From positions 682,001-746,000 of the forward strand of contig NZ_CANSMR010000001.1 of the NCBI RefSeq assembly GCF_947648125.1: a stretch of 64,000 nt of DNA, read 5' to 3'. How positions within the stretch are numbered: the stretch's first letter is position 1; each line of letters starts with the position of its first letter. Made by a program: the position numbers and the translations under genes. The DNA comes from an uncultured Bradyrhizobium sp. Lineage in GTDB: Bacteria; Pseudomonadota; Alphaproteobacteria; Rhizobiales; Xanthobacteraceae. Shown one piece after another: positions 26,134-36,736 of this stretch. The notes beneath the pieces are model-generated. The model was not told where the DNA came from. It made no database searches and saw only the letters and a list, made by a program, of their open reading frames with translations.

Positions 26134-26772
26134 ATGGCAGGCATTCTACCGACGGATGAGGGTGACAGCGACCGGCTTGTGCTGGGACTGCTCAGCTCCC
26201 TCGAGGCGGATGGCGCGCAATCGCAGCGGCACATCGCGGCCGAACTGGGCGTCGCGCTCGGGCTGGTCAATGCCTACCTGAAGCGGGCGATCAAGAAAGG
26301 CTTCGTCAAGGTCGGGTCGGCGCCTGCGCGGCGCTATGCCTACTACCTCACCCCGCAAGGCTTCTCCGAAAAATCGCGCCTGACCGTCCAGTTCCTTACG
26401 GACTCCTTTTCGCTCTTCCGCAAGGCGAAGGAGGAATTTGCTCGGCTGTTTGAGGACGCGCAGGCGCGCGGCTTCAGGCGGGTCGTGCTCGCCGGACAGT
26501 CGGACCTTTGCGAGATCGCGATCCTGTGTGCGGTCGACGGCCCGATCGCGATCCTCGCCATCGTCGATCCCGACGCCACCGCGAGCCGGTTCATCGGGGT
26601 AAAGGTGGTGTCCTCCTACGCGCTGGTGGACGAGCCGTTCGATGCGGTTGTGGTGACCCATTTGACGGCCGCGCGAACTGTCTTCGATCAGGCGGTTAGC
26701 AATTTCGGGGCGGAGAGGGTGCTCGCGCCGGGGCTGCTGGGCTTGTGTCCCAAGCAGCCACAGGGAGCGTGA
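26134..26772 (+). CDS. winged-helix transcriptional regulator with Rossmann-like C-terminal domain
   Basis: A 212-residue protein. Residues 13-75 form a MarR-like winged helix: the recognition region is QRHIAAELGVALGLVNAYLK (31-50), and the wing contains GSAPARRYAYYLTPQG (61-76). It resembles exopolysaccharide-associated MarR-family regulators. Residues 112-180 (FRRVVLAGQSDLCEIAI, AILAIVDPDA, FIGVKVVSS, FDAVVVTHL) look like the CoA-binding/PglD-N type Rossmann half seen in sugar-biosynthesis proteins, so a nucleotide-sugar ligand is conceivable. A GTG at 26095 is in frame but lies inside the operator, so ATG 26134, with ggggat seven bases upstream, is chosen. The stop overlaps the antiterminator start by one base. 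Confidence 0.8.
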   Translation: MAGILPTDEGDSDRLVLGLLSSLEADGAQSQRHIAAELGVALGLVNAYLKRAIKKGFVKVGSAPARRYAYYLTPQGFSEKSRLTVQFLTDSFSLFRKAKEEFARLFEDAQARGFRRVVLAGQSDLCEIAILCAVDGPIAILAIVDPDATASRFIGVKVVSSYALVDEPFDAVVVTHLTAARTVFDQAVSNFGAERVLAPGLLGLCPKQPQGA

Positions 26773-27287
26773 TGGCCATGGAGCCGGGTTTCCACTGGTA
26801 CGTTGTGCAGACGCAAGTCAATGCCGAGGTGAAGGCCGCCGCCAATCTCGAACGGCAGGGGTTTTCTATCTATTTTCCCCGCTACATGAAGCGCCGCAGT
26901 CACGCCAGGAAAGTGGAGACTGTGCCGCGTCCGTTGTTTCCGCGCTATCTCTTTGTCGGGATCGACGTCGAGTCCCAGCGATGGCGTGCAGTCCAGTCGA
27001 CGCTCGGCGTGTCGCATCTTGTGTGCGTCGGCGATCGGCCGGCCGTGGTAGAACACGGCGTCATCGATGCCTTGAAGTCGCGCGAGGATGAGGCCGGCTT
27101 CATCACGCTTGTGCGCAGAGCGGCTTTCTCGCCCGGCGACACGGTACGAATTGTCGATGGCGCATTCGTCGATAGTCTTGCGCTTGTGGAAAATGCCAGC
27201 GACCACCATCGTGTGGCCGTTCTCTTGAACCTGTTGGGCCGCAAGGTGCGCGTTCTCGTCGGGGCGGATCTGATCGCCGCGGCTTGA
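26772..27287 (+). CDS. NusG-paralog antiterminator, RfaH/UpxY-like
   Basis: A 171-residue protein with the NusG N-terminal domain (HWYVVQTQVNAEVKAAANLE at about 8-27, FPRYMKRR, and RPLFPRYLFVGID at about 53-65) and a C-terminal KOW-type domain (about 117-165: FSPGDTVRIVDGAFVDSLAL). Specialised NusG paralogs of this size (RfaH, UpxY, LoaP) ride on RNA polymerase and suppress termination in long polysaccharide operons. Placement immediately before about 31 kb of biosynthetic genes, with an ops-like element 70 bases downstream, fits. The housekeeping nusG normally sits by secE and rplK, which are absent here. ATG 26778 is an alternative start. Confidence 0.88.
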   Translation: MAMEPGFHWYVVQTQVNAEVKAAANLERQGFSIYFPRYMKRRSHARKVETVPRPLFPRYLFVGIDVESQRWRAVQSTLGVSHLVCVGDRPAVVEHGVIDALKSREDEAGFITLVRRAAFSPGDTVRIVDGAFVDSLALVENASDHHRVAVLLNLLGRKVRVLVGADLIAAA

Positions 27288-27314
27288 GCGCGTTCTGCTG
27301 TCCGGCGGGCGTGA

Positions 27315-28936
<1,622 letters not shown>

Positions 28937-28972
28937 CCTGCGCTTCCAAATCAACTTCAGTCATACAGACAG

Positions 28973-30337
28973 ATGCACCCAGTCTCCGATTTCTCGCGCC
29001 GGGCGGTCGAGGCGCCCACGTCTGGGCGGTCTCTTCAATTGCTGCTGCTTTGCGATTTCGCGGGAGGAAGTGCCTCTACGATCATCGACCATGTGATGAG
29101 TCTGAGGAAATCATCCCGGCACGCGATCCATATCTTCAACTCGAAAGGCGACCTGTCCGACGCGCTTGAGCTCGACCGGTTTGACGGCGTCCTAATCCAC
29201 TATTCTCTCGTCGCCTGCATGGACGACTATATTGGTCCCAATCTGCGTGCGGCCATCAGCAGGTTCAAGGGGCTGAAGGCCGCCTTCGTCCAGGACGAGT
29301 ATCGATGGACGAATGAGACTACTGACGCCTTGAGGGGGCTTGGTATCCACGTCCTGTTCAGCGTCGTCCCGCCGGAGATCATGGACGACGTATATCCCCA
29401 GGAGCGACTGCCGGGTGTCGTCCGGGAAACCTTGCTCACCGGCTACGTTCCAACTGAATTGCTCGGCAGGACGGTCCCGCCATTCGAGGATCGCGCTGTA
29501 GATGTCGGTTATCGCGCGCGAAAGCTTCCGGCGTGGTTGGGAAGCTTTGCCCGGGAAAAGTGGCTGATTGCGGATCGGTTCAAGGCGGATGCCGCCGGGT
29601 ACGGGCTGATCTGCGACATGTCGACGCGCGAGGAAGATCGCATATACGGCGAGAGCTGGATCGAGTTTCTCGCGAACTGCAAGGCCGTCCTCGGCACCGA
29701 AAGCGGCTCGAGCATTTGTGACTTCACCGGCGAGATTCAGCGCAACGTCGAACGACATGTGGCCCGTGACCCGGCGGTAGGTTTCGACACGCTGCGCGAT
29801 CTCTACTTCAAGGATGCAGACGGTCAGATCGTTCTTTCGGTCATTTCGCCGCGCTGTTTCGAAGCAGCCGCGTTGCGAACATTAATGATCCTCTATGACG
29901 GCCATTATTCCGGAAGACTTGAGGCTTGGCGGCACTACGTGCCGCTGAGAAAGGATCATTCCAACATGTCCGAGGTCGTTGGTGTGCTGCGCGACCGCTC
30001 GCGGGTCCAGGAGATCATCGATCGGGCCTATCGCGAGGTTGCCCTCAATCCCGACAACAGCTTCGAGGCAATGGTTGCGCAGGTCGATCGCGTCATTGAC
30101 CGCGCATTCCGTCCCGAAATGGCTGCGGCCAAATCGCCGTATGCCGACGCAGAACTCACTGCGCTGATGAGGAAGGAACGTCGCCGGGCCACGATCCGAA
30201 GAGCGCTGCAGCGTCTGGAGCGAGGCCGCCGGCGTCCGACCAAAACGGCGGGGACTGTTGTGGTGAGGACGTTTGGTGTGTTTGCGCGCCTCGCTCGGGC
30301 CCCGCTGCGTCGTTGGACAAGGCCGAAGATCTCGTGA
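28973..30337 (+). CDS. putative glycosyltransferase, CgeB-like paralog family member 1
   Basis: A 454-residue protein with distant CgeB-type features. It shares a clear set of blocks with the genes at 30469 and 53030: QDEY (107-110), the segment DRAVDVGYRARKLP (173-186), ESGSS (243-247), SPRCFEAAA (292-300), YSG (312-314) and HY (321-322), all in the same order. GT-B enzymes of the CgeB group have an equivalent FEAxA/C donor-site helix, so a sugar transferase is likely. The C-terminus (about 400-454) is very basic and may bind membrane phospholipid. The start ATG at 28973 has no strong ribosome site. Confidence 0.7.
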   Translation: MHPVSDFSRRAVEAPTSGRSLQLLLLCDFAGGSASTIIDHVMSLRKSSRHAIHIFNSKGDLSDALELDRFDGVLIHYSLVACMDDYIGPNLRAAISRFKGLKAAFVQDEYRWTNETTDALRGLGIHVLFSVVPPEIMDDVYPQERLPGVVRETLLTGYVPTELLGRTVPPFEDRAVDVGYRARKLPAWLGSFAREKWLIADRFKADAAGYGLICDMSTREEDRIYGESWIEFLANCKAVLGTESGSSICDFTGEIQRNVERHVARDPAVGFDTLRDLYFKDADGQIVLSVISPRCFEAAALRTLMILYDGHYSGRLEAWRHYVPLRKDHSNMSEVVGVLRDRSRVQEIIDRAYREVALNPDNSFEAMVAQVDRVIDRAFRPEMAAAKSPYADAELTALMRKERRRATIRRALQRLERGRRRPTKTAGTVVVRTFGVFARLARAPLRRWTRPKIS

Positions 30338-30372
30338 TGGGCCGCACCCGTTCATCCCACGAGAGGAATGAA

Positions 30373-30459
30373 ATGCGCTGGATTGGGATGGAAGACACCC
30401 AACAGCGTTGTATCCGCTGCAGGACGCTCGCGGCTCCGTGTCGCCGGGTGCAGGATTGA
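30373..30459 (+). CDS. possible 28-residue small ORF in the gap between two glycosyltransferase paralogs
   Basis: The 131-base gap 30338-30468 contains an ATG at 30373 preceded by gagagga (30361-30367, five-base spacing), a better ribosome site than most genes here. It encodes 28 residues with four cysteines (including CIRC) and ends at TGA 30457-30459, nine bases before the next gene. There is no family I recognise. It might be a leader that couples translation of the following gene, or chance. Confidence 0.2.
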   Translation: MRWIGMEDTQQRCIRCRTLAAPCRRVQD

Positions 30460-30468
30460 TTTTCGGTC

Positions 30469-31797
30469 ATGCGAATTCTCATCCTGCACGAACTCGACGA
30501 TCTTGCGTCGGCGCGACGCACGTCGATCAATCATGCGTTCGCGCTCGTCAAATATGCTCCCGAGCATGAGTACACGCTGCACAGCGCGCGCCAACCCGTC
30601 ACGGCACGTCTGCGCGAACAGATTTTCGATGCGATCGTTCTCGACACCACGTTCTTGTGCTGGAGATGGGCGCGGCCGAAGTCGCTATGGCTGGATCGGA
30701 TCCTCGATGCTTACGACTTTGTCGGGAAGTCGGATGCCGTCAAGGTGGCGCTGCCCCAAGACGAGTACGACCATGCCGAAGTGCTCGACAGCTGGCTCGC
30801 GGACTGGAACGTCGATCTCGTCTATTCGGTATGTTACGAGCACCGCGAGGAGTTTTATCCTCGGGCGCAGAAGAAGGCGCGGGTGCTCGAGGCGCTTACG
30901 GGATATGTTGACGATGTCGACATCGGTCTGATGCAGCGCTTTGCCCTACCATTCAACGACAGGGCGATCGACGTCGGCTACAGGGCGCGAGCGTTGCCCG
31001 CCTATTACGGAAGAGTCGGCCAGGTGAAGGCCGAACTGGGCGATCGCTTCCGGTCGAAAATGGCCGATCGCAGGCTGAAGCTGGATATCTCGACGCAGGC
31101 GCGTGACGCTCTTGTCGGCGACGCCTGGCTGCAGTTTCTGGGCAATAGCAGGTTTACCCTCGGCTGCGAGAGCGGAAGCTCCCTGCTGGATCCCAGAGGG
31201 GAGATGAGGGAACGCGTCGAGAGGCAGCTTCAGCGCAATCCGGCGGCGAGCTTCGAGGAACTGGAGCAGGCGTGCTTTCCGGGTCAGGATATGAAGAAGG
31301 CGTATACTGCGGCCGGGCCGCGCCTGTTCGAGGCGGCGATCGCGCGGTCCTGTCAGATCCTGACGCCAGGCAACTACGCCGGCGCCCTGAAGGCGGGTGA
31401 GCACTACATCGCGCTCGCGCCTGATTGCTCGAATGCCGATGAGGTCTACGAGCAGATGCAGGACCAGAGCGCAAACCAGGCGCGGATCGAGGCGTGCTAC
31501 CGTGCATTGGTCGACGATCCGAAGTTCCGCTATAGGAATTTCGTGGCAGGCCTGCTAGCGGAAGTTCGTGATGCTGCGATCCGAAAGGGGCGGCGACTGC
31601 CCGATTGCGATCCGCCGCCTGGTGCGATAACAGACGAGCTTGCCTTACGTGAATCTTTTACCCGCGCCATTCTTCAGGCGCATCAACATCACATCGAGGA
31701 TGTGAAGGAAATCAGGTTGCTGCCCAATTTCTTTCACGCAATTGTCGTTGCGCTTGTCCGCCAGATGCTCTCGCTGGTGCGTAGAATTCGCGGATAG
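30469..31797 (+). CDS. putative glycosyltransferase, CgeB-like paralog family member 2
   Basis: A 442-residue paralog of the preceding protein and of the N-terminal half of the 939-residue protein at 53030. Shared blocks in order: QDEY (97-100), DRAIDVGYRARALP (164-177), LDISTQ, ESGSS (234-238), PRLFEAAIARS, then HYIALAPDCSN. The N-terminal third diverges most, as expected if it holds the acceptor-binding side. The C-terminal 30 residues include LPNFFHAIVVALVRQMLSLV, an amphipathic or membrane-edge segment. It is followed after 44 bases by asnB copy 3. Donor and acceptor are unknown. Confidence 0.7.
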   Translation: MRILILHELDDLASARRTSINHAFALVKYAPEHEYTLHSARQPVTARLREQIFDAIVLDTTFLCWRWARPKSLWLDRILDAYDFVGKSDAVKVALPQDEYDHAEVLDSWLADWNVDLVYSVCYEHREEFYPRAQKKARVLEALTGYVDDVDIGLMQRFALPFNDRAIDVGYRARALPAYYGRVGQVKAELGDRFRSKMADRRLKLDISTQARDALVGDAWLQFLGNSRFTLGCESGSSLLDPRGEMRERVERQLQRNPAASFEELEQACFPGQDMKKAYTAAGPRLFEAAIARSCQILTPGNYAGALKAGEHYIALAPDCSNADEVYEQMQDQSANQARIEACYRALVDDPKFRYRNFVAGLLAEVRDAAIRKGRRLPDCDPPPGAITDELALRESFTRAILQAHQHHIEDVKEIRLLPNFFHAIVVALVRQMLSLVRRIRG

Positions 31798-31841
31798 TGT
31801 GGTCTCTTCGACGAGCTTGAATATCGGGGTTTTCTGACTTC

Positions 31842-33758
31842 ATGTGTGGCATTGCAGGATTCGCATCTCTGTCCGGTCGTCCCGTTGCAAGGGGCGCGGC
31901 GTCGCTCAATGCGATGAGCAGCCTGATCGCTCATCGCGGGCCCGACGGTTCGGGGCTTTGGAGCGATGAAGCCGGAGCCGTCGGGCTGGTTCACCGCCGG
32001 CTCGCGATCATCGATTTGACCCCCTCCGGTGCCCAACCCATGAAGGGCGCGAACGGCACCGTGATTTCCTATAATGGGGAGATCTACAACTTCATCGAGC
32101 TTCGGGAACAGCTCTCGGATGGCTGGACGTTCAAGTCCAGTTCGGACACCGAGGTGATCCTCGCCGCCTACGCCAAATGGGGCGAGCGCTGTGTCGATCA
32201 TCTGCGCGGGATGTTCGCCTTTGCGATCTGGGACGATCGAAACAAGAAGCTGTTTGCCGCCCGCGACCGCTTCGGGATCAAGCCGTTCTATTACACGGTG
32301 CAGCAGGAGGTCTTCTACTTCGCCTCGGAGGCCAAGGCGCTGCTGCCGTTCCTGAGCGACATCGAGACCGACGCGGATGCGCTGAGTGAGTATCTCACAT
32401 TCCAGTACACGATTGGCAAGAAGACCCTGTTCAGGGGGATATCCGCCCTGCTGCCTGGCCATCTGCTGCGGCTCGAGGGCGGCGACGTCGTGACGTCCCG
32501 GTACTGGGACGTGCAGTACGATGTCGATTTCGATCGCAGCCCTGCCTACTTCGAGCGGCGCTTCACCGAACTGCTGTCCGACTCGATGCAGGTGCATCTG
32601 CGCTCCGACGTCCCGGTCGGCGGTTACGTGTCGGGTGGTCTCGACTCCAGCCTCGTCGCGCTGATGGCGTCCAAACTGGATCACCGCAGCCGCGATGCAT
32701 TCCACGGCCGCTTTCTCGAATTCCCCGGCTATGACGAGAGCGGCTACGCCAAGACGGTGACCGATCTGGCGGACATGTCGCTCCACATGGTCGACATCAC
32801 CGCCGCCGACTTCCGCAACAGCATCGGCGACGTGATCTACCATCTGGATTTTCCGGTCGCCGGGCCGGGTTCGTTCCCGCAATACATGGTGTCCGCGCTC
32901 GCGGCCAAGAACGTCAAGGTCGTGCTCGGCGGGCAGGGCGGCGACGAACTGCTCGGCGGCTATGCGCGCTACCTGGTGGCCTATTTCGAGCAGTGCATCA
33001 AAGCTGCGATCGATGGCACCTACCAGAGCGGCCACTACGTGGTCACGATCGAGTCGATTGTGCCGAATCTCGGTCTGCTGCGCGAATACAAGCCCATGAT
33101 CAAGGAATTCTGGCGCGCCGGCCTGTTCGAGGATCTTGATCAGAGGTACTTCCGCCTGGTCGATCGTTCGACCGACATGGTCGGTGAGGTCGATTGGAGT
33201 GCGCTGAACAAGGAAGCTGTGTTCGAGTCGTTCCGCGCGATCTTCAACAACCAGGACAACGTGAAGAAGGAAGCGTACTTCGACAAGATGACGCATTTCG
33301 ACTTCAAGTGCCTGTTGCCGGCGCTGCTTCACGTCGAGGACCGGATGAGCATGGCACACGGGCTGGAGAGCCGCGTGCCGTTGCTGGATCATCCGCTGGT
33401 GGAGTTTCTCGCGACCGTGCCAGCCGACGTGAAGTTCATGGGCGGGCAGATGAAGCAACTCATGAAGACGGCCTATCGCGACACCCTTCCCAAGGCGCTG
33501 CTGCAGCGACGGGACAAGATGGGCTTCCCGGTGCCGCTGAAGGAATGGTTCGACGGCGAGCTCAAGGACTTCGTGCTCGACATCTTTGGCGAACAGCGCT
33601 CGAAGCATCGGCCGTTCTTCAACAGCGACGTTGTGCTCTCCAGCTTCGGCGGGCAATCCCGCTTCTCTCGAAAGACCTGGGGTCTCCTCAGTCTGGAGCT
33701 CTGGCACCAGCGGTTTCATGACCGGGCGGCCGAGTTCCGCGCGATGGTTAAGGCTTAA
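31842..33758 (+). CDS. asnB: AsnB-type glutamine amidotransferase, copy 3
   Basis: A 638-residue AsnB-family enzyme. Glutaminase domain: Cys2 (MCGIAGFA), AHRGPDGSG (30-38), HRRLAIIDLTPSGAQPM (51-67), YNGEIYNF (77-84), SDTEVILAAY (101-110). Synthetase domain: PP-loop YVSGGLDSSLVALMA (262-276) with Ser264 and Asp268, then LGGQGGDELLGGYARY and MAHGLESRVPLLDHPLVE. It sits directly before three SDR genes and a 2-epimerase, an order that recalls the Bordetella wbm O-antigen locus, where an AsnB-like protein is implicated in galacturonamide formation. It is the best candidate of the four copies for amidating the diacetamido-uronic acid. Confidence 0.92.
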   Translation: MCGIAGFASLSGRPVARGAASLNAMSSLIAHRGPDGSGLWSDEAGAVGLVHRRLAIIDLTPSGAQPMKGANGTVISYNGEIYNFIELREQLSDGWTFKSSSDTEVILAAYAKWGERCVDHLRGMFAFAIWDDRNKKLFAARDRFGIKPFYYTVQQEVFYFASEAKALLPFLSDIETDADALSEYLTFQYTIGKKTLFRGISALLPGHLLRLEGGDVVTSRYWDVQYDVDFDRSPAYFERRFTELLSDSMQVHLRSDVPVGGYVSGGLDSSLVALMASKLDHRSRDAFHGRFLEFPGYDESGYAKTVTDLADMSLHMVDITAADFRNSIGDVIYHLDFPVAGPGSFPQYMVSALAAKNVKVVLGGQGGDELLGGYARYLVAYFEQCIKAAIDGTYQSGHYVVTIESIVPNLGLLREYKPMIKEFWRAGLFEDLDQRYFRLVDRSTDMVGEVDWSALNKEAVFESFRAIFNNQDNVKKEAYFDKMTHFDFKCLLPALLHVEDRMSMAHGLESRVPLLDHPLVEFLATVPADVKFMGGQMKQLMKTAYRDTLPKALLQRRDKMGFPVPLKEWFDGELKDFVLDIFGEQRSKHRPFFNSDVVLSSFGGQSRFSRKTWGLLSLELWHQRFHDRAAEFRAMVKA

Positions 33759-33781
33759 ACTTCTCAATCTGGACGGTGGCT

Positions 33782-34729
33782 ATGAAGATTTTTGTAACCG
33801 GCGGTGCCGGGCAGGTCGGATCGACGGTCATTGACATGCTGCTGTCGCGCGGCGACACGGTGGTCGCGATCGACAATTATGCGACCGGCCGGGCGGACAA
33901 CCTCACCAAGCATGCAAACCTGACTCTGGTCGAGGACACGATCGCGAATGCCGCGGTGGTCGATCAGCTGTTCTCGGACTTCCGGCCCGAGGTCGTGATC
34001 CATACCGCGGCGTCCTACAAGGATCCCGAGGACTGGAGCAGCGATGCGCTGGTGAACGCGGTCGGGACCGCCAACATCGCGAAGGCCTGCAAGACCTTCG
34101 GAGTTTCGCGTCTGATCTACTTCCAGACGGCGCTCTGCTACGGCACCAAGCCGTTGCAGTCGCCGATCCCGCTCGACCACCCGATCAACCCGGTCAATTC
34201 CAGCTATGCGATCTCGAAGACGGCCGGCGAGCACTACGTGCAGTTCTCCGGCGTCGAATGGGTGACGTTCCGCCTTGCCAACGTGATCGGGCCGCGAAAC
34301 GTGTCGGGGCCGCTGCCGATCTTCTACGGGCGGCTGGCCAAGGGACAGAAGTGCTTCGTCACGCCGGCGCGCCGCGACTTCTGCTACGCGGGCGATCTTG
34401 CCCGCGTCGTCGTCAAGGCCGCCGGTGGTGTCGGCCGCGGCACCTATCACTTCTCGTCGGGCAAGGATGTCGCCATCAAGGAGCTCTACGATTCCGTGGT
34501 GCGGGCCATGAAGATCAATGATTATCCGGAGCCGGAAGTGAAGCCGCTCGGCCCGGACGATGCACCTTCGATTCTGCTCGACCCGTCACGCACCTTCATG
34601 GATTTCGGTGCCGTCGAGTTCACCTCGCTCGATGAGATCGCCCGCCTGTCGGTCGAGCGCTGGGAGAAGGAAGGCGTTGTCGGCGGCTATACGCACCTGA
34701 AGGAAGCGCGTGCGGAAATCCGCACCTGA
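33782..34729 (+). CDS. NAD-dependent epimerase/dehydratase, tandem SDR 1
   Basis: A 315-residue extended SDR. Fingerprint GGAGQVG (7-13); catalytic Thr116 in YFQTALCYG and Tyr142-Lys146 in YAISK. The loop TAASYKDPEDW (75-85) is shared with the next gene and is not found in ordinary GalE, so the pair has a common specialised substrate, probably a UDP-diacetamido-uronic acid or its amide. The start could also be a GTG six bases upstream (33776). It is part of the asnB copy 3 to 2-epimerase run, 13 bases from the next SDR. Confidence 0.88.
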   Translation: MKIFVTGGAGQVGSTVIDMLLSRGDTVVAIDNYATGRADNLTKHANLTLVEDTIANAAVVDQLFSDFRPEVVIHTAASYKDPEDWSSDALVNAVGTANIAKACKTFGVSRLIYFQTALCYGTKPLQSPIPLDHPINPVNSSYAISKTAGEHYVQFSGVEWVTFRLANVIGPRNVSGPLPIFYGRLAKGQKCFVTPARRDFCYAGDLARVVVKAAGGVGRGTYHFSSGKDVAIKELYDSVVRAMKINDYPEPEVKPLGPDDAPSILLDPSRTFMDFGAVEFTSLDEIARLSVERWEKEGVVGGYTHLKEARAEIRT

Positions 34730-34742
34730 TCGGAACGGCGAC

Positions 34743-35675
34743 ATGCGCATCATCATCACCGGCGGCGCGGGCTGCCTCGGCTCGAACCTGATCGAGCACT
34801 GGCTGCCGCAAGGTCACGAGATCCTCGTGATCGACAATTTCGCCACCGGCAAGCGCGAGGTTGTGCCTGCGCTTCCGGGCCTGACCTTGATCGAAGGCTC
34901 GATCGCCGATCGGGACCTCGTCACTTCGGCATTCGAGGGGTTTCGGCCGACTCATGTGGTGCATTCGGCCGCGTCCTACAAGGATCCGGCGAACTGGCGG
35001 GAAGACGTCGTAACCAACGTCGATGGCACCGTGAACGTGATCGATGCGGCACGTGCCGCCGGCGCGAGCCGGATCCTGAATTTCCAGACCGTGCTGTGCT
35101 ATGGCCGGCCGGAAACCACGCCGATCCCGGTCGAGCATCCGCTGCGGCCGTTCACCAGCTACGGCATTTCGAAGGTTGCCGGCGAGCAGTATCTGGCGAT
35201 GAGCGGCCTGCCTTACATGTCGCTGCGACTTGCCAACGTGACCGGTCCCCGTCTGGCGATCGGTCCGATCCCGACCTTCTACAAGCGCCTGAAGGCCGGG
35301 CAGGGCTGCTTCTGCAGCGACGCGCAGCGCGACTTCCTCGATATGTCCGACTTCCTGGCTGCGGTCGATCTCGCGATGGCCGAGCAGGCGCCGACCGGCG
35401 TCTTCAACGTATCGAGCGGGATCGGCCACTCGATCAAGGAAATCTACGACCTCGTGCGTGCCCACCTCGGCCTGCCGGCCGATCCCGACGTGAAGGTGGT
35501 GCCGGTGGGCGACGACGACGTGCCGTCGGTCGTTCCGGACCCAAGCCGGACCCGCGAGCGTCTCGGATGGCAGGCCAAAGTGCCGTTCGACGAGACCATT
35601 CGACGGCTGCTTGCCTGGTACGACGCCCATGGCGTGAGCGACGTTTACAGTCACCTGGTGGCACCCAAGAGCTGA
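34743..35675 (+). CDS. NAD-dependent epimerase/dehydratase, tandem SDR 2
   Basis: A 310-residue paralog of the preceding SDR. Fingerprint GGAGCLG (7-13), SAASYKDPANW (75-85), Thr116 in FQTVLCYG, Tyr140-Lys144 in YGISK, and the matching SLRLANVTGP and QRDFLDMSDF blocks. Two close SDR paralogs in tandem could form a heterodimer or carry out successive steps (for example 4-epimerisation and 5-epimerisation) on the same nucleotide sugar. ATG 34743 is 13 bases after the previous stop, and the gene ends two bases before the third SDR begins. Confidence 0.88.
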   Translation: MRIIITGGAGCLGSNLIEHWLPQGHEILVIDNFATGKREVVPALPGLTLIEGSIADRDLVTSAFEGFRPTHVVHSAASYKDPANWREDVVTNVDGTVNVIDAARAAGASRILNFQTVLCYGRPETTPIPVEHPLRPFTSYGISKVAGEQYLAMSGLPYMSLRLANVTGPRLAIGPIPTFYKRLKAGQGCFCSDAQRDFLDMSDFLAAVDLAMAEQAPTGVFNVSSGIGHSIKEIYDLVRAHLGLPADPDVKVVPVGDDDVPSVVPDPSRTRERLGWQAKVPFDETIRRLLAWYDAHGVSDVYSHLVAPKS

Positions 35676-35677
35676 TC

Positions 35678-36736
35678 ATGAAGTCATTTAACGGATCGAC
35701 CATTCTCGTCGTCGGCGGAGCCGGATTTGTCGGCTCAAATCTCGTGCGGCTGTTGCTTGAACAAGCGCCGGCCAAGGTCATTGTCGTCGACAATTTGCTG
35801 TCGGCCGACGCCTCGAACGTGCCGGATGATCCCCGGATCCAGTTCGTCTCGCGTCCGATCACCGATGACGCCGTGCTCGCCGCACTGCCCGATGACCTCG
35901 ACTTTGCCTTCCATCTGGCATGCTTCCACGGCAACCAGTCGTCGATCGCCGATCCGATGGCGGATCACGACAACAACACGCTGACCAGCCTGAAGCTGTT
36001 CGAAAGGCTCAAGGCCATCCGCTCACTGCAGAAGGTGGTGTATGCCGCAGCCGGTTGCGCGGTGGCCGAGAAGACCTTCGACGGCGCTTCGGCGACGACG
36101 GAGGATGCTCCGGTCTCGCTGTACCACGACAGCCCCTATTCGATCTCCAAGCTGATCGGGGAGATGTACGGCAACTACTATTTCACCCGGTACAAGCTCC
36201 CCTTCGTGAAGGCTCGTTTCCAGAACGTGTACGGGCCGGGAGAGATCCTGGGTGCGGGCCGCTGGCGCGGCACCGTTCACACGGTTTGGCGGAACGTCAC
36301 CCCGACCTTCATCTGGAAGGCGTTGCACGACGAAGCGCTTCCGGTCGAGAATGGCGGGGTAGCCTCGCGCGACTTCATCTTCGTCGAAGACATGGCGCGC
36401 GGTTTGATGGCTTGCGCCCTCTCGGGTGACCCCGGCGAGATCTACAATCTCGCTTCGGGCGTCGAGACCAGCATCCTCGATCTGGCGAAGCGGGTGAACT
36501 CGATCACCGGCAACCAGACCCCGATCGCGCTCACGCCGGCGCGCGACTGGGACAGGTCGGGTCAGCGCTTCGGCGATCCGGCGAAGGCGCGCGAGAAGCT
36601 CGGCTTCGTCGCGCGCGTCGCGCATGAGGAAGGCCTTAGGCGGACCATCGCGTGGACGCGAGAAAATCGCGGCCGCATCCTCGGCTGCATGCACAACCAT
36701 GTCGCGCATGTGCCGGACATTGCGAAGTATTCCTGA
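35678..36736 (+). CDS. NAD-dependent epimerase/dehydratase-like, tandem SDR 3 with altered active site
   Basis: A 352-residue extended SDR. The Rossmann fingerprint GGAGFVG (13-19) and Tyr154-Lys158 (YSISK) are present, but the strand that usually reads YSSSASVYG is VVYAAAGCAVAEK here, so the catalytic Ser/Thr appears to be alanine. Further blocks: ARFQNVYGPGEILGAGRWRG and SRDFIFVEDMARGLMACAL. The protein may use another residue, or act as a partner for the two upstream SDRs. The length is about 40 residues above theirs. Its stop overlaps the 2-epimerase start by one base. Confidence 0.85.
   Translation: MKSFNGSTILVVGGAGFVGSNLVRLLLEQAPAKVIVVDNLLSADASNVPDDPRIQFVSRPITDDAVLAALPDDLDFAFHLACFHGNQSSIADPMADHDNNTLTSLKLFERLKAIRSLQKVVYAAAGCAVAEKTFDGASATTEDAPVSLYHDSPYSISKLIGEMYGNYYFTRYKLPFVKARFQNVYGPGEILGAGRWRGTVHTVWRNVTPTFIWKALHDEALPVENGGVASRDFIFVEDMARGLMACALSGDPGEIYNLASGVETSILDLAKRVNSITGNQTPIALTPARDWDRSGQRFGDPAKAREKLGFVARVAHEEGLRRTIAWTRENRGRILGCMHNHVAHVPDIAKYS

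Noticed and set aside
31734-33767. 677-codon minus-strand frame opposite asnB copy 3
   Set aside because: Length comes from high GC third positions of asnB on the other strand. The product has no recognisable domain.
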